Source of the DNA: CAKXIK01 sp050947015
Lineage (GTDB): Bacteria; Bacillota; Clostridia; Oscillospirales; Acutalibacteraceae
Assembly: GCA_050947015.1 (NCBI GenBank)
Contig: JBMNVT010000017.1
Location: forward strand, 1-50,836
Direction of reading: 5' to 3'
Length of the DNA stretch: 50,836 nt
Position numbers and translations under genes: made by a program
Shown here: in pieces, positions 7,928 to 15,591 of the stretch
Numbering within the stretch: the stretch's first letter is position 1
Layout of the letters: each line of letters begins with the position of its first letter
The notes under the pieces: generated by a model
Databases searched by the model: none
The model's input: the letters and a program-made list of their open reading frames with translations, nothing else
What the model was told of the DNA's origin: nothing

Positions 7928-8164
7928 ATGATGGATCCCAAACCATGGAACGTTCCGGAGCTTGATCCCGACGCCGGGGAAGAAAAGAAAAAACGCCGCA
8001 GAGAGTGGGAAAAAAAGTACGGATATATGCAGCAAAATATTGATGGAATGACCGAAGTTTTTCCGAAAATGAACGACGGTCCGATTTTGTCTGATGTGCT
8101 TGGAAGCTACACCGGAAGCCCTGACGACGGTCTGCAGCCTACACAGGACGCAGACGATCTTTAG
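7928..8164 (+). CDS. small charged hypothetical protein
   Basis: 78 residues with no recognised domain. The N-terminal half is Pro/Asp then a Lys/Arg/Glu block (EEKKKRRREWEKKYGY) that could form a short helix; the C-terminal half is acidic and ends GLQPTQDADDL. No Cys, no membrane segment. An AAAGGA site stands about ten bases before the ATG, and the gene has its own space between divergent and convergent neighbours, which supports it being real. It looks like an intrinsically disordered cytosolic protein. Confidence 0.55.
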   Translation: MMDPKPWNVPELDPDAGEEKKKRRREWEKKYGYMQQNIDGMTEVFPKMNDGPILSDVLGSYTGSPDDGLQPTQDADDL

Positions 8165-8192
8165 GTTTTTAAAACGGCAGGAAGATGTTTGA

Positions 8193-8244
8193 AACGGCAT
8201 TCGCGCCGGGCTGGCTTTTCAGCCTCTCCGGCGCGGATGCCGTT
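8193..8244. terminator. GC-rich hairpin between convergent genes
   Basis: AACGGCATTCGCGCCGG pairs almost perfectly with the arm ending at 8244 across an 18-base loop. It overlaps the stop codon of the minus-strand YdbT-like gene. There is no T-run of note, so termination is likely but weak. Confidence 0.5.
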
Positions 8245-9679
8245 ATTCGATTTCTCCATATTTTTTTAAAACCCTGCAAAGCTCCGCAAAATCCAAATGA
8301 CGTACCGAGCAGCGCCGCACCTTTTTCCCCCGCAAAAAAATGTCCACCGTACAAAGTCCTGCACGCCTTTGAAACCACGTTCGCCGAATGCGGACACCGG
8401 TAATGTTTTTCCGATCCACACAGGTGCAAAGCAAAGAAAGCCCCTGCATGCGGGAAAGTCGAAACGTTTTTGCATCCAGCTCCAGGGCGGCAAACGGAAT
8501 TTCTGCAAAGCGCACCAGCGCACGCCAGAGAAAAAAAATCAGCACCGGAAACAGCAGCACGGAAACAAAGCCCGGCGCCCTGAGCATACGGATCAGAATC
8601 AGCAGCAGCGCGGTCAGCATCAACGGCCAAAAGACCGGCAACAAATACCGATGTTTCGCACGTGCTGGCGGGTGTAGCACCGAACCTTCCACAGGAGAAA
8701 TGATTTCATACATCCATTCTTCAACTGCTTTCTGCCGCGCAGCGGCAACCAAAAGCGGTCGACAGTCTTTCTGCCGTTCATCTCCCGGGACGTGCGCTAA
8801 AAGCGAAGAAACGCCGCAGATTCGCATCAGCAAAGTTTGACGCACGGTAACGGCAGCCATCCGGCGTGTACGGAACAAGCGCAGTCTTTTGGGGATCATG
8901 CCGCAGCGCACCATGATAAACGCGCCAGCAAAGCTGCAGGAAAACGGCGTACAGGCCAAAAACTGCCGCAAAAAAGCCGCAGCCCAGCCAAGCAGAAGAA
9001 TCCATGCAATCGCCGCTGCCAGTGGCGGCACTCCCACGGAAACCAACCGCATTCCCGGATTCAGTTGTTCCAGAAGCAGCTGCTGAACCTCCCGCCCAAA
9101 CACCTGTCCCGCTTTTTGCACAAAAGGTGCGGCAACCAGCAAGCCGGACGCCGCGTTTGACCACGAAAGCGCGCAGATGAGCAGTGACCCGATTCCACAG
9201 CGAAACCGAAGGTTTCTGTTCTGCGGCAAAAAACGGTTCATAATGCTTTGCAGCCGGCGTGTGGAAAGAAATACCGAACAATCCGGCTCACGGGTAGCCG
9301 CTCCCGTCTCCAATTCCAGCAAGCCCGCACCAAACAGCGCAGAGAGAGGCGAAAATGTAACCGAAAGACCGTCCACCTGTGAAAACGGCAGAAGAAACTC
9401 TTCTCTCCGCCAAATTCCGCGGCGAAAAAGCAGTCGGTTCCGCACAACGGAAAAACGTGTGGAACGCCATTGCCAAACAGAGCAGACCGAAATAAGCACC
9501 AACAGCAAGGCAGCGTTTAAAAGGCTCCCAAGACTTTCCCACAGAGTTTCGGGGCGCAAAACCGCGCGTTGCAGCAACGGAATCAGCAGCAGCCATGAAA
9601 GCCGCAGAAACGTGGAAAGCCCCTGCACCGGGTGAGCCGCCAACACAGATGCGCGGCGTTTTTTCATTTGGCCGTCCAC
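8243..9679 (-). CDS. YdbT-like membrane PH-domain protein
   Basis: 478 residues with repeated hydrophobic pairs (SWLLLIPLLQ, ALLLVLISVC, IAWILLLGWAAAFL, LLPVFWPLMLTALLLILI), each followed by a bPH_2-type domain; the first domain is marked by RNRLLFRRGIWRREEFLLPF and a later one by LDAKTFRLSRMQGLSLL. This alternation is typical of Bacillus YdbT. The start is uncertain: GTG at 9679 has AAAGGG only two bases away, while ATG at 9667 (MKKRR) has a weak GGA seven bases away. It follows the YdbS-like gene by 18 bases, the usual ydbST operon order. YdbST have been associated with resistance to certain antimicrobials and membrane stress; the role here is inferred. Confidence 0.75.
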   Translation of the reverse strand: MDGQMKKRRASVLAAHPVQGLSTFLRLSWLLLIPLLQRAVLRPETLWESLGSLLNAALLLVLISVCSVWQWRSTRFSVVRNRLLFRRGIWRREEFLLPFSQVDGLSVTFSPLSALFGAGLLELETGAATREPDCSVFLSTRRLQSIMNRFLPQNRNLRFRCGIGSLLICALSWSNAASGLLVAAPFVQKAGQVFGREVQQLLLEQLNPGMRLVSVGVPPLAAAIAWILLLGWAAAFLRQFLACTPFSCSFAGAFIMVRCGMIPKRLRLFRTRRMAAVTVRQTLLMRICGVSSLLAHVPGDERQKDCRPLLVAAARQKAVEEWMYEIISPVEGSVLHPPARAKHRYLLPVFWPLMLTALLLILIRMLRAPGFVSVLLFPVLIFFLWRALVRFAEIPFAALELDAKTFRLSRMQGLSLLCTCVDRKNITGVRIRRTWFQRRAGLCTVDIFLRGKKVRRCSVRHLDFAELCRVLKKYGEIE

Positions 9680-9697
9680 TTCCCTTTCTTCATTCTG

Positions 9698-10144
9698 TCA
9701 CCGCCCGGCACCGGCTGCCAACGAAACGCGCAGCAGCGCTGCCAGCTGAAGCGCCTCGGAACGATTCAGCATCGGTACGGTTATCTTCCCTCCGGAGGTC
9801 ATCAACCGCAGAGAAACGACCCCGAACGCACGCTGCAGCGGCGTGGAAAAAAGCGCCGCATACCGAATTTTATGCCGTGACAAAAAGGCCGCGCTGTACC
9901 AGAATATTCCCCGCTCCACACGAATTGCCTCCGCTGAAGCCTGAAAGCGTGCCGCGCGGCACCACGCCGGAAGCCAAAACGCCGCGGCAAACGGATATGC
10001 CGCAGCCAGAAAAATCATCAGAACACCGGCAGCAGCCGGGGCAAACACGGCCGCTGCTCCCAGCAAAAAAGCGGTCGCAGCTAAAGCGGCCGCCATGCGC
10101 AGCTGAAGCACCGCAAGCCCTTTGCGGCCAACGCATCCCTTCAA
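9698..10144 (-). CDS. YdbS-like membrane PH-domain protein
   Basis: 148 residues with two adjacent transmembrane helices (AAALAATAFLLGAAAVFA and AGVLMIFLAAAYPFAAAF) and one bPH_2 domain (IRVERGIFWYSAAFLSRHKIRYA), the YdbS plan. The TTG at 10144-10142 is the start because GGGAGGTG stands seven bases upstream and no ATG has a comparable site. The Shine-Dalgarno partly overlaps a perfect 10-bp stem (see 10157-10191), so initiation may be regulated. Partner of the downstream YdbT-like gene. Confidence 0.72.
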   Translation of the reverse strand: MKGCVGRKGLAVLQLRMAAALAATAFLLGAAAVFAPAAAGVLMIFLAAAYPFAAAFWLPAWCRAARFQASAEAIRVERGIFWYSAAFLSRHKIRYAALFSTPLQRAFGVVSLRLMTSGGKITVPMLNRSEALQLAALLRVSLAAGAGR

Positions 10145-10156
10145 ACGACAGCACCT

Positions 10157-10191
10157 CCCGCCGGATGGCTACCGGTAGTGTATCCGGCGGG
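10157..10191 (-). promoter_or_regulatory. stem-loop overlapping the ydbS-like ribosome site
   Basis: CCCGCCGGAT (10157-10166) and ATCCGGCGGG (10182-10191) are perfectly complementary with a 15-base loop. On the minus strand its 3' arm runs into the Shine-Dalgarno of the TTG-started gene. No T-run follows on either strand, so it does not look like a terminator. Confidence 0.5.
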
Positions 10192-10223
10192 GAAAAAAAC
10201 ATACGGCAACATTTTGCATGAAA

Positions 10224-10985
10224 TTACGCTTTGCTGAATTTCATGACAAATCCATGCGGCAGCAGCTTGGCCAGGACACGATAAAATTTAAAGAAAAATC
10301 TGTTGGTATACACCGCTTTGCCTTGCTTTGCACTGCGCAGAGCAACGGCCGCCACTTGCTCCGGGTTGCAGTAAGGAAGCGTGTCAAACGTTTTGGAATT
10401 GCCGGACTCAATGCCGGCAACGGGCAGAAACTCCGTACGCATTGGCCCCGGGCAGACCGCCAAAACATTGATGCCGCGCGGTTTAAGTTCCTCCCTTAAA
10501 GAGCGCGAAAAGCTCATGACATACGCTTTGGTGGAACAATAAACCGTCATGCGCGGATTCGGTGCAAAGGACGCGATGGAACAGACATTTACCACCACGC
10601 CGCCGCGCTTCATAAATGGCAGCGCAGCCTGCGTCAGCGCCGTCAGAGCCCGCACGTTCAAGTCAATCATTTTTGTCTGCGTGGAGCGCTCCATGGAATC
10701 AAAATTGCCAAGCGTTCCGAAGCCCGCATTGTTGACCAACAGCTCAATTTCCGGCTGTCGCTGCTGAAAAAACTCTTCCAGCGAAGCCACACTTTCTTCC
10801 ATGGTCAAATCCATTGGCAGAACCATGGTCTTTTTCTGCGGCAGCAAAGCCGAAAGCTCCTTCAGCTTTTCTTCCCGGCGGGCAATCAGCCAGAATTCCT
10901 CCACCTGCGGAAACTGCTCCGCTGCCGAAAGAAAAAATTCCCGTCCCAATCCCGACGACGCGCCTGTAAACACCGCAATTTTCAT
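10224..10985 (-). CDS. short-chain dehydrogenase/reductase (COG0300 type)
   Basis: 253 residues, classical SDR fold. The cofactor loop is GASSGLG (8-14), the structural NNAG is in LLVNNAGFG, the catalytic Ser lies in VCSIAS and the Tyr-Lys pair in YCSTK. CPGPMRTEF follows as usual. The C-terminus ends with a basic, hydrophobic stretch (RFFFKFYRVLAKLLPHGF) typical of the DltE/17-beta-HSD-like COG0300 subgroup and possibly membrane-peripheral. Substrate unknown. About 80 bases separate it from the downstream YdbS-like gene, so it may head that operon. Confidence 0.88.
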   Translation of the reverse strand: MKIAVFTGASSGLGREFFLSAAEQFPQVEEFWLIARREEKLKELSALLPQKKTMVLPMDLTMEESVASLEEFFQQRQPEIELLVNNAGFGTLGNFDSMERSTQTKMIDLNVRALTALTQAALPFMKRGGVVVNVCSIASFAPNPRMTVYCSTKAYVMSFSRSLREELKPRGINVLAVCPGPMRTEFLPVAGIESGNSKTFDTLPYCNPEQVAAVALRSAKQGKAVYTNRFFFKFYRVLAKLLPHGFVMKFSKA

Positions 10986-11055
10986 CCTAATCCGCCCTTT
11001 CCTTCAATTTCTGCCGCGGCAACTGTACCACAGCGGCTCTCCGCACGACTGTGGT

Positions 11056-12072
11056 TCATCCCACCCCGTATTGCTTTATCTGCTCCTCATGTTCTTCCAG
11101 CGTTTCGGAATAATGGTTCTGCGCATCCTTTCCGTAGAAAAAATAATAATAGTTTGAAGATGTCGGGTTTTTGGCTGCGTTGATAGCCCTAAGCCCCGGG
11201 CAGCAGATCGGCCCGGCAGGCAAACCCTTGCGTTTTCCACAGGTGTTGTAAAGCGCGGCGTATTTTGCCGGCGATGCAACCAGCGAATTTCCGGTGATAA
11301 ACTGATTGACGTAATCACGCGTGGGGTCGGCGTCCAGATATGGAAATTCCGCGGCGTTGTTCAGCCGGTTGCGGAACACCGAGGAAACCAGCTTCATGTG
11401 CTCGTCGCTGCGCGCTTCTCTTTCAATAATTGAGGCCAAAATCAAAGTGTCCTCCGACAAATTTCCCACCTTTGCATGATAATTATTCAACATTTTGATC
11501 AATACATTCTGCGGGTTGTCGTTTTTGTAAAAGGTATAGGTATCGGGGAAAAGATAGCCCTCCATGCGGAAACAGCGGTCGGCGCTGGTGGAAATGGAAA
11601 AGGATTTAGGCGTATAGCTCTGGCATGTCCGGTAAAAATCTTTTGCACTGCAGACACCCTTCTGTTCCAGCAGAGAGGCGATCTGCATAAAGGTATATCC
11701 TTCCGGAACCGTCACGCTGACCTCACGGTTGACAGCGCTTGAGGCCGGCGTCTGAGAGGAAACCGGCTCCGGCACCGCCTGCGAGGAAACCGGCATCACC
11801 CTGGATGAGGAAGGCTCCTGCCGGGAAGGTGTGGCACTTGCTGCCGTTTGAGAAGAAACCGGCACCGGCTCGGCGGAGCTTTGTGCTTCGGACGCTTCAG
11901 ACGCTGGCACCGGTTCTTCGGAGGAACCAGCCGAAACCGGCTCCGGCTCCCCAACCGAAGAAACGCCCTGTTCCGACGCTACCGGCAAACTACTATTTGC
12001 ACACCCCGCCAGCCAGACCGAAACGCACAGCAGCACATACACTGCTCCCGTCCATATTTTTCTGCTTCTCAT
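11056..12072 (-). CDS. MltG-like endolytic transglycosylase, lipoprotein form
   Basis: 338 residues from the ATG at 12072 (AAAGGG upstream). Signal sequence with lipobox LAGC puts the lipidated Cys at residue 24, so the protein should be anchored outside the membrane. Residues 30-112 are a Ser/Pro/Glu/Val-rich linker with repeated PVSSQ units. A LysM-like segment (VTVPEGYTFMQIASLLEQKG) precedes the MltG domain; the catalytic Glu is 217 in ASIIEREA, with FPYLDADPTRDY and LPAGPICCPGLRAINAA downstream as expected. MltG cleaves nascent peptidoglycan glycan strands. Most family members are single-pass membrane proteins, so the lipobox plus long linker is a variant design. Confidence 0.85.
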   Translation of the reverse strand: MRSRKIWTGAVYVLLCVSVWLAGCANSSLPVASEQGVSSVGEPEPVSAGSSEEPVPASEASEAQSSAEPVPVSSQTAASATPSRQEPSSSRVMPVSSQAVPEPVSSQTPASSAVNREVSVTVPEGYTFMQIASLLEQKGVCSAKDFYRTCQSYTPKSFSISTSADRCFRMEGYLFPDTYTFYKNDNPQNVLIKMLNNYHAKVGNLSEDTLILASIIEREARSDEHMKLVSSVFRNRLNNAAEFPYLDADPTRDYVNQFITGNSLVASPAKYAALYNTCGKRKGLPAGPICCPGLRAINAAKNPTSSNYYYFFYGKDAQNHYSETLEEHEEQIKQYGVG

Positions 12073-12137
12073 AAGAACCACCCTTTCTGCATGCCGCAGC
12101 CCTAATAAAAATCACAAGTACAAATCAGAATATCGCC

Positions 12138-13061
12138 TTATTCCGGCGTCGTCAACAATTCCGAGCGAAGCAGTGCAAGTGCGTTGCCGCGGCTGACCTT
12201 TTCATAAGCCGCAAAGCTGATTTTCCCGCTTTCGGCCAGATCGTCCAGAAAACCGGAAAGCTCCAGCATCGGATTATCAATATTTTCCGGTCTGCAGATA
12301 TCGGTTCCGAAGAAAAGGCGATCCTGAAATTCTTCCAGAAACGAAGCCGCAAACTCCGGGTCACGCATCAGGGCATTGCAGCCGCTGCCGGCGGAAAGGT
12401 CGCCGCAAAGATTGGGATAGCGGCGCATCAATTCCACCACACGGCCGCCCGGCTGTACCTTTCCCTGCGGATATCCGCTCCGCTCCTCCTCGGTCAGCCT
12501 GCCGCCAATCTCTGCCCAGAATTTTTGCGAGTGGCCGAGAAATTTCAGCCGCGGAAACATCGCAAGCACCTTTTCCAGCCGTGGAAGCCCGATTTCGTCA
12601 ACCAACCCGTAATCATATCCGCCGGGGGCGCCGATGTGAAAGGTTACCGGCAAACCGCATTGTTCCGCATGATGAAACAGATTGCAGACATAAGGGTCGT
12701 CGAACGGTCGATTAAGGGTAAGCTCTCCAATCCCTTTTGCGCCCTTTTTGATTAACTGATTCAGATAAAAGGAAAGATCTGTGTCCGTCGCGTTCTGACC
12801 CATCAACGGGTTAATGTTGCAGAACCATCCGGCAAAGGTCTGCGGGAAGCGGCGCACCATTTCGCAGGCTTCCCGCTGGGAGATCGTATCATAGGAGCAT
12901 TCAGGGTGCGCACCCTCCGGCAGAAGAACGCCTGCTTCAATACCGAACCGGTCGTACATGTACCTCAGCTCCTCCGGCGTCGCATACCCGCCGTCCCGCT
13001 GCAGCAAAAAGCGCTCCGGAACCGAATGAACATGGATATCGATTTTTTTCAGCTTCTGCAT
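12138..13061 (-). CDS. amidohydrolase-family metal-dependent hydrolase
   Basis: 307 residues with a TIM-barrel amidohydrolase_2 pattern. IDIHVHS at residues 8-14 is the first metal site, FHIGAP and GHSQKFW carry the strand-5 and strand-6 histidines, and FFGTDI supplies the final Asp. Relatives include decarboxylases (ACMSD-like) and uncharacterised hydrolases, so the reaction is open. No signal peptide. It is monocistronic with a clear promoter at 13109-13138 and ends about 65 bases before the MltG-like gene. Confidence 0.8.
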   Translation of the reverse strand: MQKLKKIDIHVHSVPERFLLQRDGGYATPEELRYMYDRFGIEAGVLLPEGAHPECSYDTISQREACEMVRRFPQTFAGWFCNINPLMGQNATDTDLSFYLNQLIKKGAKGIGELTLNRPFDDPYVCNLFHHAEQCGLPVTFHIGAPGGYDYGLVDEIGLPRLEKVLAMFPRLKFLGHSQKFWAEIGGRLTEEERSGYPQGKVQPGGRVVELMRRYPNLCGDLSAGSGCNALMRDPEFAASFLEEFQDRLFFGTDICRPENIDNPMLELSGFLDDLAESGKISFAAYEKVSRGNALALLRSELLTTPE

Positions 13062-13108
13062 CAGAAGAACCTCCTCTGTTTTCGTCTTTATGCTTGGGAT
13101 TTGATTTC

Positions 13109-13138
13109 AGCATAGCACTTTGCATGTGGATTTGTCAA
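13109..13138 (-). promoter_or_regulatory. promoter of the amidohydrolase gene
   Basis: TTGACA (13138-13133) and TATGCT (13114-13109) with an 18-base spacer, about 50 bases before the start. Confidence 0.7.
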
Positions 13139-13233
13139 TCACAACAAACAAACTCCCATAAAATTCCTTTCCCCCGGACTGTTGAGGATTTTTTAGGCAT
13201 TTTCACGCTTTTTTTAGAAGATCATTTGCCTGC

Positions 13234-13263
13234 TTGCCTTTTCGCCTGCTTTCGTGGTATTCT
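13234..13263 (+). promoter_or_regulatory. promoter of the UPF0371 gene
   Basis: TTGCCT (13234-13239) and TATTCT (13258-13263), 18-base spacer, 75 bases before the ATG. Confidence 0.5.
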
Positions 13264-13337
13264 AATATGATGTAAAAGCAGCAGGTGAGTTTTGTAAAAA
13301 AAGAATCCTGTTTTGAGGAGAGGGACGGTAATCAACC

Positions 13338-14819
13338 ATGAAGATCGGGTTTGACAACACACTTTACATGCAAAAACAAAAAGAGCACATTCTGGAGCGG
13401 ATCGACCGGTTTAAAGGAAAGCTTTATCTGGAATTTGGTGGAAAGCTGTTTGATGATTTCCACGCTGCCAGAGTACTGCCCGGTTTTGAACCGGACGCCA
13501 AGATCCGGCTGCTTTGCGATCTGCGCGAGCAATCTGAGATCGTGTTCTGCATCAGCGCCGGTAATATTGAAAAATCCAAAATCCGCGCCGATCTCGGCAT
13601 CAGCTATGACCTCGATCTCCTGCGGCAGATCGACGACATTACCGCCATGGGGCTGAGCGTGAACAGCGTGGTCATCACGCAGTATACAGGACAGCCGGCG
13701 GCTGATCTGTTTGCGCACAAGCTGGCCGCCCGTGGAATGCGCTATTATATTCATAGGCCAATTGCAGGGTATCCGTCGGACGTCGATCATATTGTGAGCG
13801 ATGAGGGTTACGGCTCCAACGCATATATTGAGACGACCAAGCCGCTGGTCGTCGTCACCGCGCCCGGCCCCGGCAGCGGTAAGCTGGCCACTTGCCTTTC
13901 TCAGGTGTATCACGAATTTCGCCGCGGCGTGATGGCCGGTTACGGAAAGTACGAAACCTTTCCAATCTGGAATTTGCCGCTGAAACACCCTGTTAATCTG
14001 GCTTACGAAGCCGCTACTGCCGATTTGCAGGACGTGAATATGATTGATTCGTTTCATCTGGAAGCGTATGGAAAAACGACTGTGAATTACAACCGGGACG
14101 TGGAAGCTTTTCCAATTGTGCATACCATTCTTTCCCGCATTACCGGTGATGATGAATGTTACCGTAGCCCGACGGATATGGGCGTCAATATGGCCGGCTA
14201 TGCCATTGTGGACGACGACGCATGCCGCGAAGCCAGCCGCCAGGAGATTATTCGCCGTTACTGCACTGGTCTTGCCGATTTTCGGCAAGGCAAGGAGCGC
14301 CCCGAGACCGTGGAAAAACTGAAGCTGATTATGCAGCAGCTGAACCTGCATATGGAGGATCGAGCCGTGGTATTGCCCGCGCGCGGCAAACGCGATTTGT
14401 GCAGTGCCCCTGCGGCCGCGATTGAACTGCCGGACGGACGCGTGATCACCGGTAAGGCCAGCGCGCTGATGAGCGCCTGCAGCGGCGTCATGCTCAACAG
14501 CATCAAGGTAATGGCCGGCATTCCGAAAGACACCCTGTTGATCAGTCCACAGGTACTGGAACCTTTGCTCCATCTGAAGATTGATCTGCTGAAAAGCCGC
14601 AGCAGCGTGCTGAAATCGGACGATGTTCTGGCCGCGCTTTACATCTGTGCCGCAACGGACGAAACCGCCGCGCACGCTGTGGAACAGCTGCCGAAACTGA
14701 ACGGCTGCGAGGCGCATTCCACACAGCTGCTTTACGCCGGTGACAAGGACACGCTCCGTCGTATGGGACTGCACCTTACCTGCGATCCCGAATTCCCGGA
14801 CAAAAGCCTGTATTTCTGA
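13338..14819 (+). CDS. UPF0371 (DUF1846) family protein
   Basis: 493 residues, full length for the UPF0371/DUF1846 family of Firmicutes and Actinobacteria. The family start MKIGFDNTLYMQKQKEHILE is well conserved; residues around 170 carry VVVTAPGPGSGKLATCLSQV, a P-loop-like GPGSGK that suggests nucleotide or phosphate binding. Later blocks include SRITGDDECYRSPTDMGVNM and LPDGRVITGKAS. Structures exist for homologues but no reaction is established to my knowledge. Monocistronic, between its promoter and a strong terminator. Confidence 0.9.
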   Translation: MKIGFDNTLYMQKQKEHILERIDRFKGKLYLEFGGKLFDDFHAARVLPGFEPDAKIRLLCDLREQSEIVFCISAGNIEKSKIRADLGISYDLDLLRQIDDITAMGLSVNSVVITQYTGQPAADLFAHKLAARGMRYYIHRPIAGYPSDVDHIVSDEGYGSNAYIETTKPLVVVTAPGPGSGKLATCLSQVYHEFRRGVMAGYGKYETFPIWNLPLKHPVNLAYEAATADLQDVNMIDSFHLEAYGKTTVNYNRDVEAFPIVHTILSRITGDDECYRSPTDMGVNMAGYAIVDDDACREASRQEIIRRYCTGLADFRQGKERPETVEKLKLIMQQLNLHMEDRAVVLPARGKRDLCSAPAAAIELPDGRVITGKASALMSACSGVMLNSIKVMAGIPKDTLLISPQVLEPLLHLKIDLLKSRSSVLKSDDVLAALYICAATDETAAHAVEQLPKLNGCEAHSTQLLYAGDKDTLRRMGLHLTCDPEFPDKSLYF

Positions 14820-14830
14820 TTTCCCCCAAC

Positions 14831-14881
14831 AAAAACGCGTTCCGAAACGGCAGATCACAACCGTTTCGGAACGCGTTTTTT
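14831..14881. terminator. bidirectional terminator
   Basis: AAACGCGTTCCGAAACGG pairs with its complement around a 10-base loop, with A and T runs outside. Serves UPF0371 and the convergent Lrp gene. Confidence 0.92.
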
Positions 14882-14898
14882 GCAGAAAGGTTCAGTGC

Positions 14899-15342
14899 TC
14901 AGTTTTCTACCTCCGGGTCCACGCCGCGCGGGCCAGTGTGAGTGGAAAACACGATCTGTGTACTTGTTTTGCCAAATTCCTGGAGCTGGCCGATAAAAGA
15001 GTCCAATTCCGTCATGCTGGGAAATGCAACCTTAAGCAGCATGGAAAACGGACCGGTCACACAGCTGCATTCCAGAACGTTTGGGCAGCGTTCCGCAAAA
15101 GGATAAAACGTTACCTTTTGCGGCGGCTCAACCTGAAGGTTAATAAAAGCCAGAATATGATATCCGAGCGCAAACGGGTTGACCTCCGCGTGATACCCCC
15201 GGATAGTCCCTTCTTCCTCCAGATGGGCGATTCGGGCCGAAACCGCCGGCGGCGAAAGAAAAGTTTTGGCTGCAATCACCTTCAGCGGCGTACGGGCGTT
15301 TTCCTGCAGAATTTTTAAGATTTGTCTGTCAATTTGATCCAT
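14899..15342 (-). CDS. Lrp/AsnC-family regulator
   Basis: 147 residues from the ATG at 15342 (AAAGGAG upstream); the open frame extends further but the family length and ribosome site fix this start. N-terminal winged HTH (DQIDRQILKILQENARTPLK, then LSPPAVSARIAHLEEEG) and C-terminal RAM/effector domain (LAFINLQVEPP, VTGPFSMLLKVAFPSM). Such proteins form octamers that sense amino acids. It is divergent from aspartase, so regulation of aspA in response to an amino acid is the simplest reading, though not shown. Confidence 0.9.
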   Translation of the reverse strand: MDQIDRQILKILQENARTPLKVIAAKTFLSPPAVSARIAHLEEEGTIRGYHAEVNPFALGYHILAFINLQVEPPQKVTFYPFAERCPNVLECSCVTGPFSMLLKVAFPSMTELDSFIGQLQEFGKTSTQIVFSTHTGPRGVDPEVEN

Positions 15343-15526
15343 GCCGATCTCCTTTGACTGGTTTACCAGTCGCTGAATTTTTATTCCTGTATTCATTTTA
15401 CCTGATTTTCGGCGATTCTTCAATAAAAACCGCACCGAAGATTCACAGTTATTTTTAGCGAAAACATAATTTAATGAAGGAGGGTACTTCAAAATTGATG
15501 TTTCGTTCGCAAGTTTATAAATGGGC

Positions 15527-15555
15527 TTTACCTTTTAAATTGAGTGTGCTATTCT
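15527..15555 (+). promoter_or_regulatory. promoter of aspA
   Basis: TTTACC (15527-15532) and TATTCT (15550-15555) with 17 bases between. It lies in the 249-bp gap shared with the divergent Lrp gene, where Lrp sites would be expected; I see no clear repeat. Confidence 0.55.
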
Positions 15556-15591
15556 TCGTATACAAAATTGATTGTGAAGGAGATCTTTGTG

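Noticed and set aside
8193..8244. Small structured RNA
   Set aside because: The strong stem lies between convergent genes and overlaps a stop codon, so a terminator role is simpler.
13332..14858. Long open frame antisense to the UPF0371 gene
   Set aside because: Mirror of a G/C-rich coding strand, with no family motif and no ribosome site; the sense gene is full length and well conserved.
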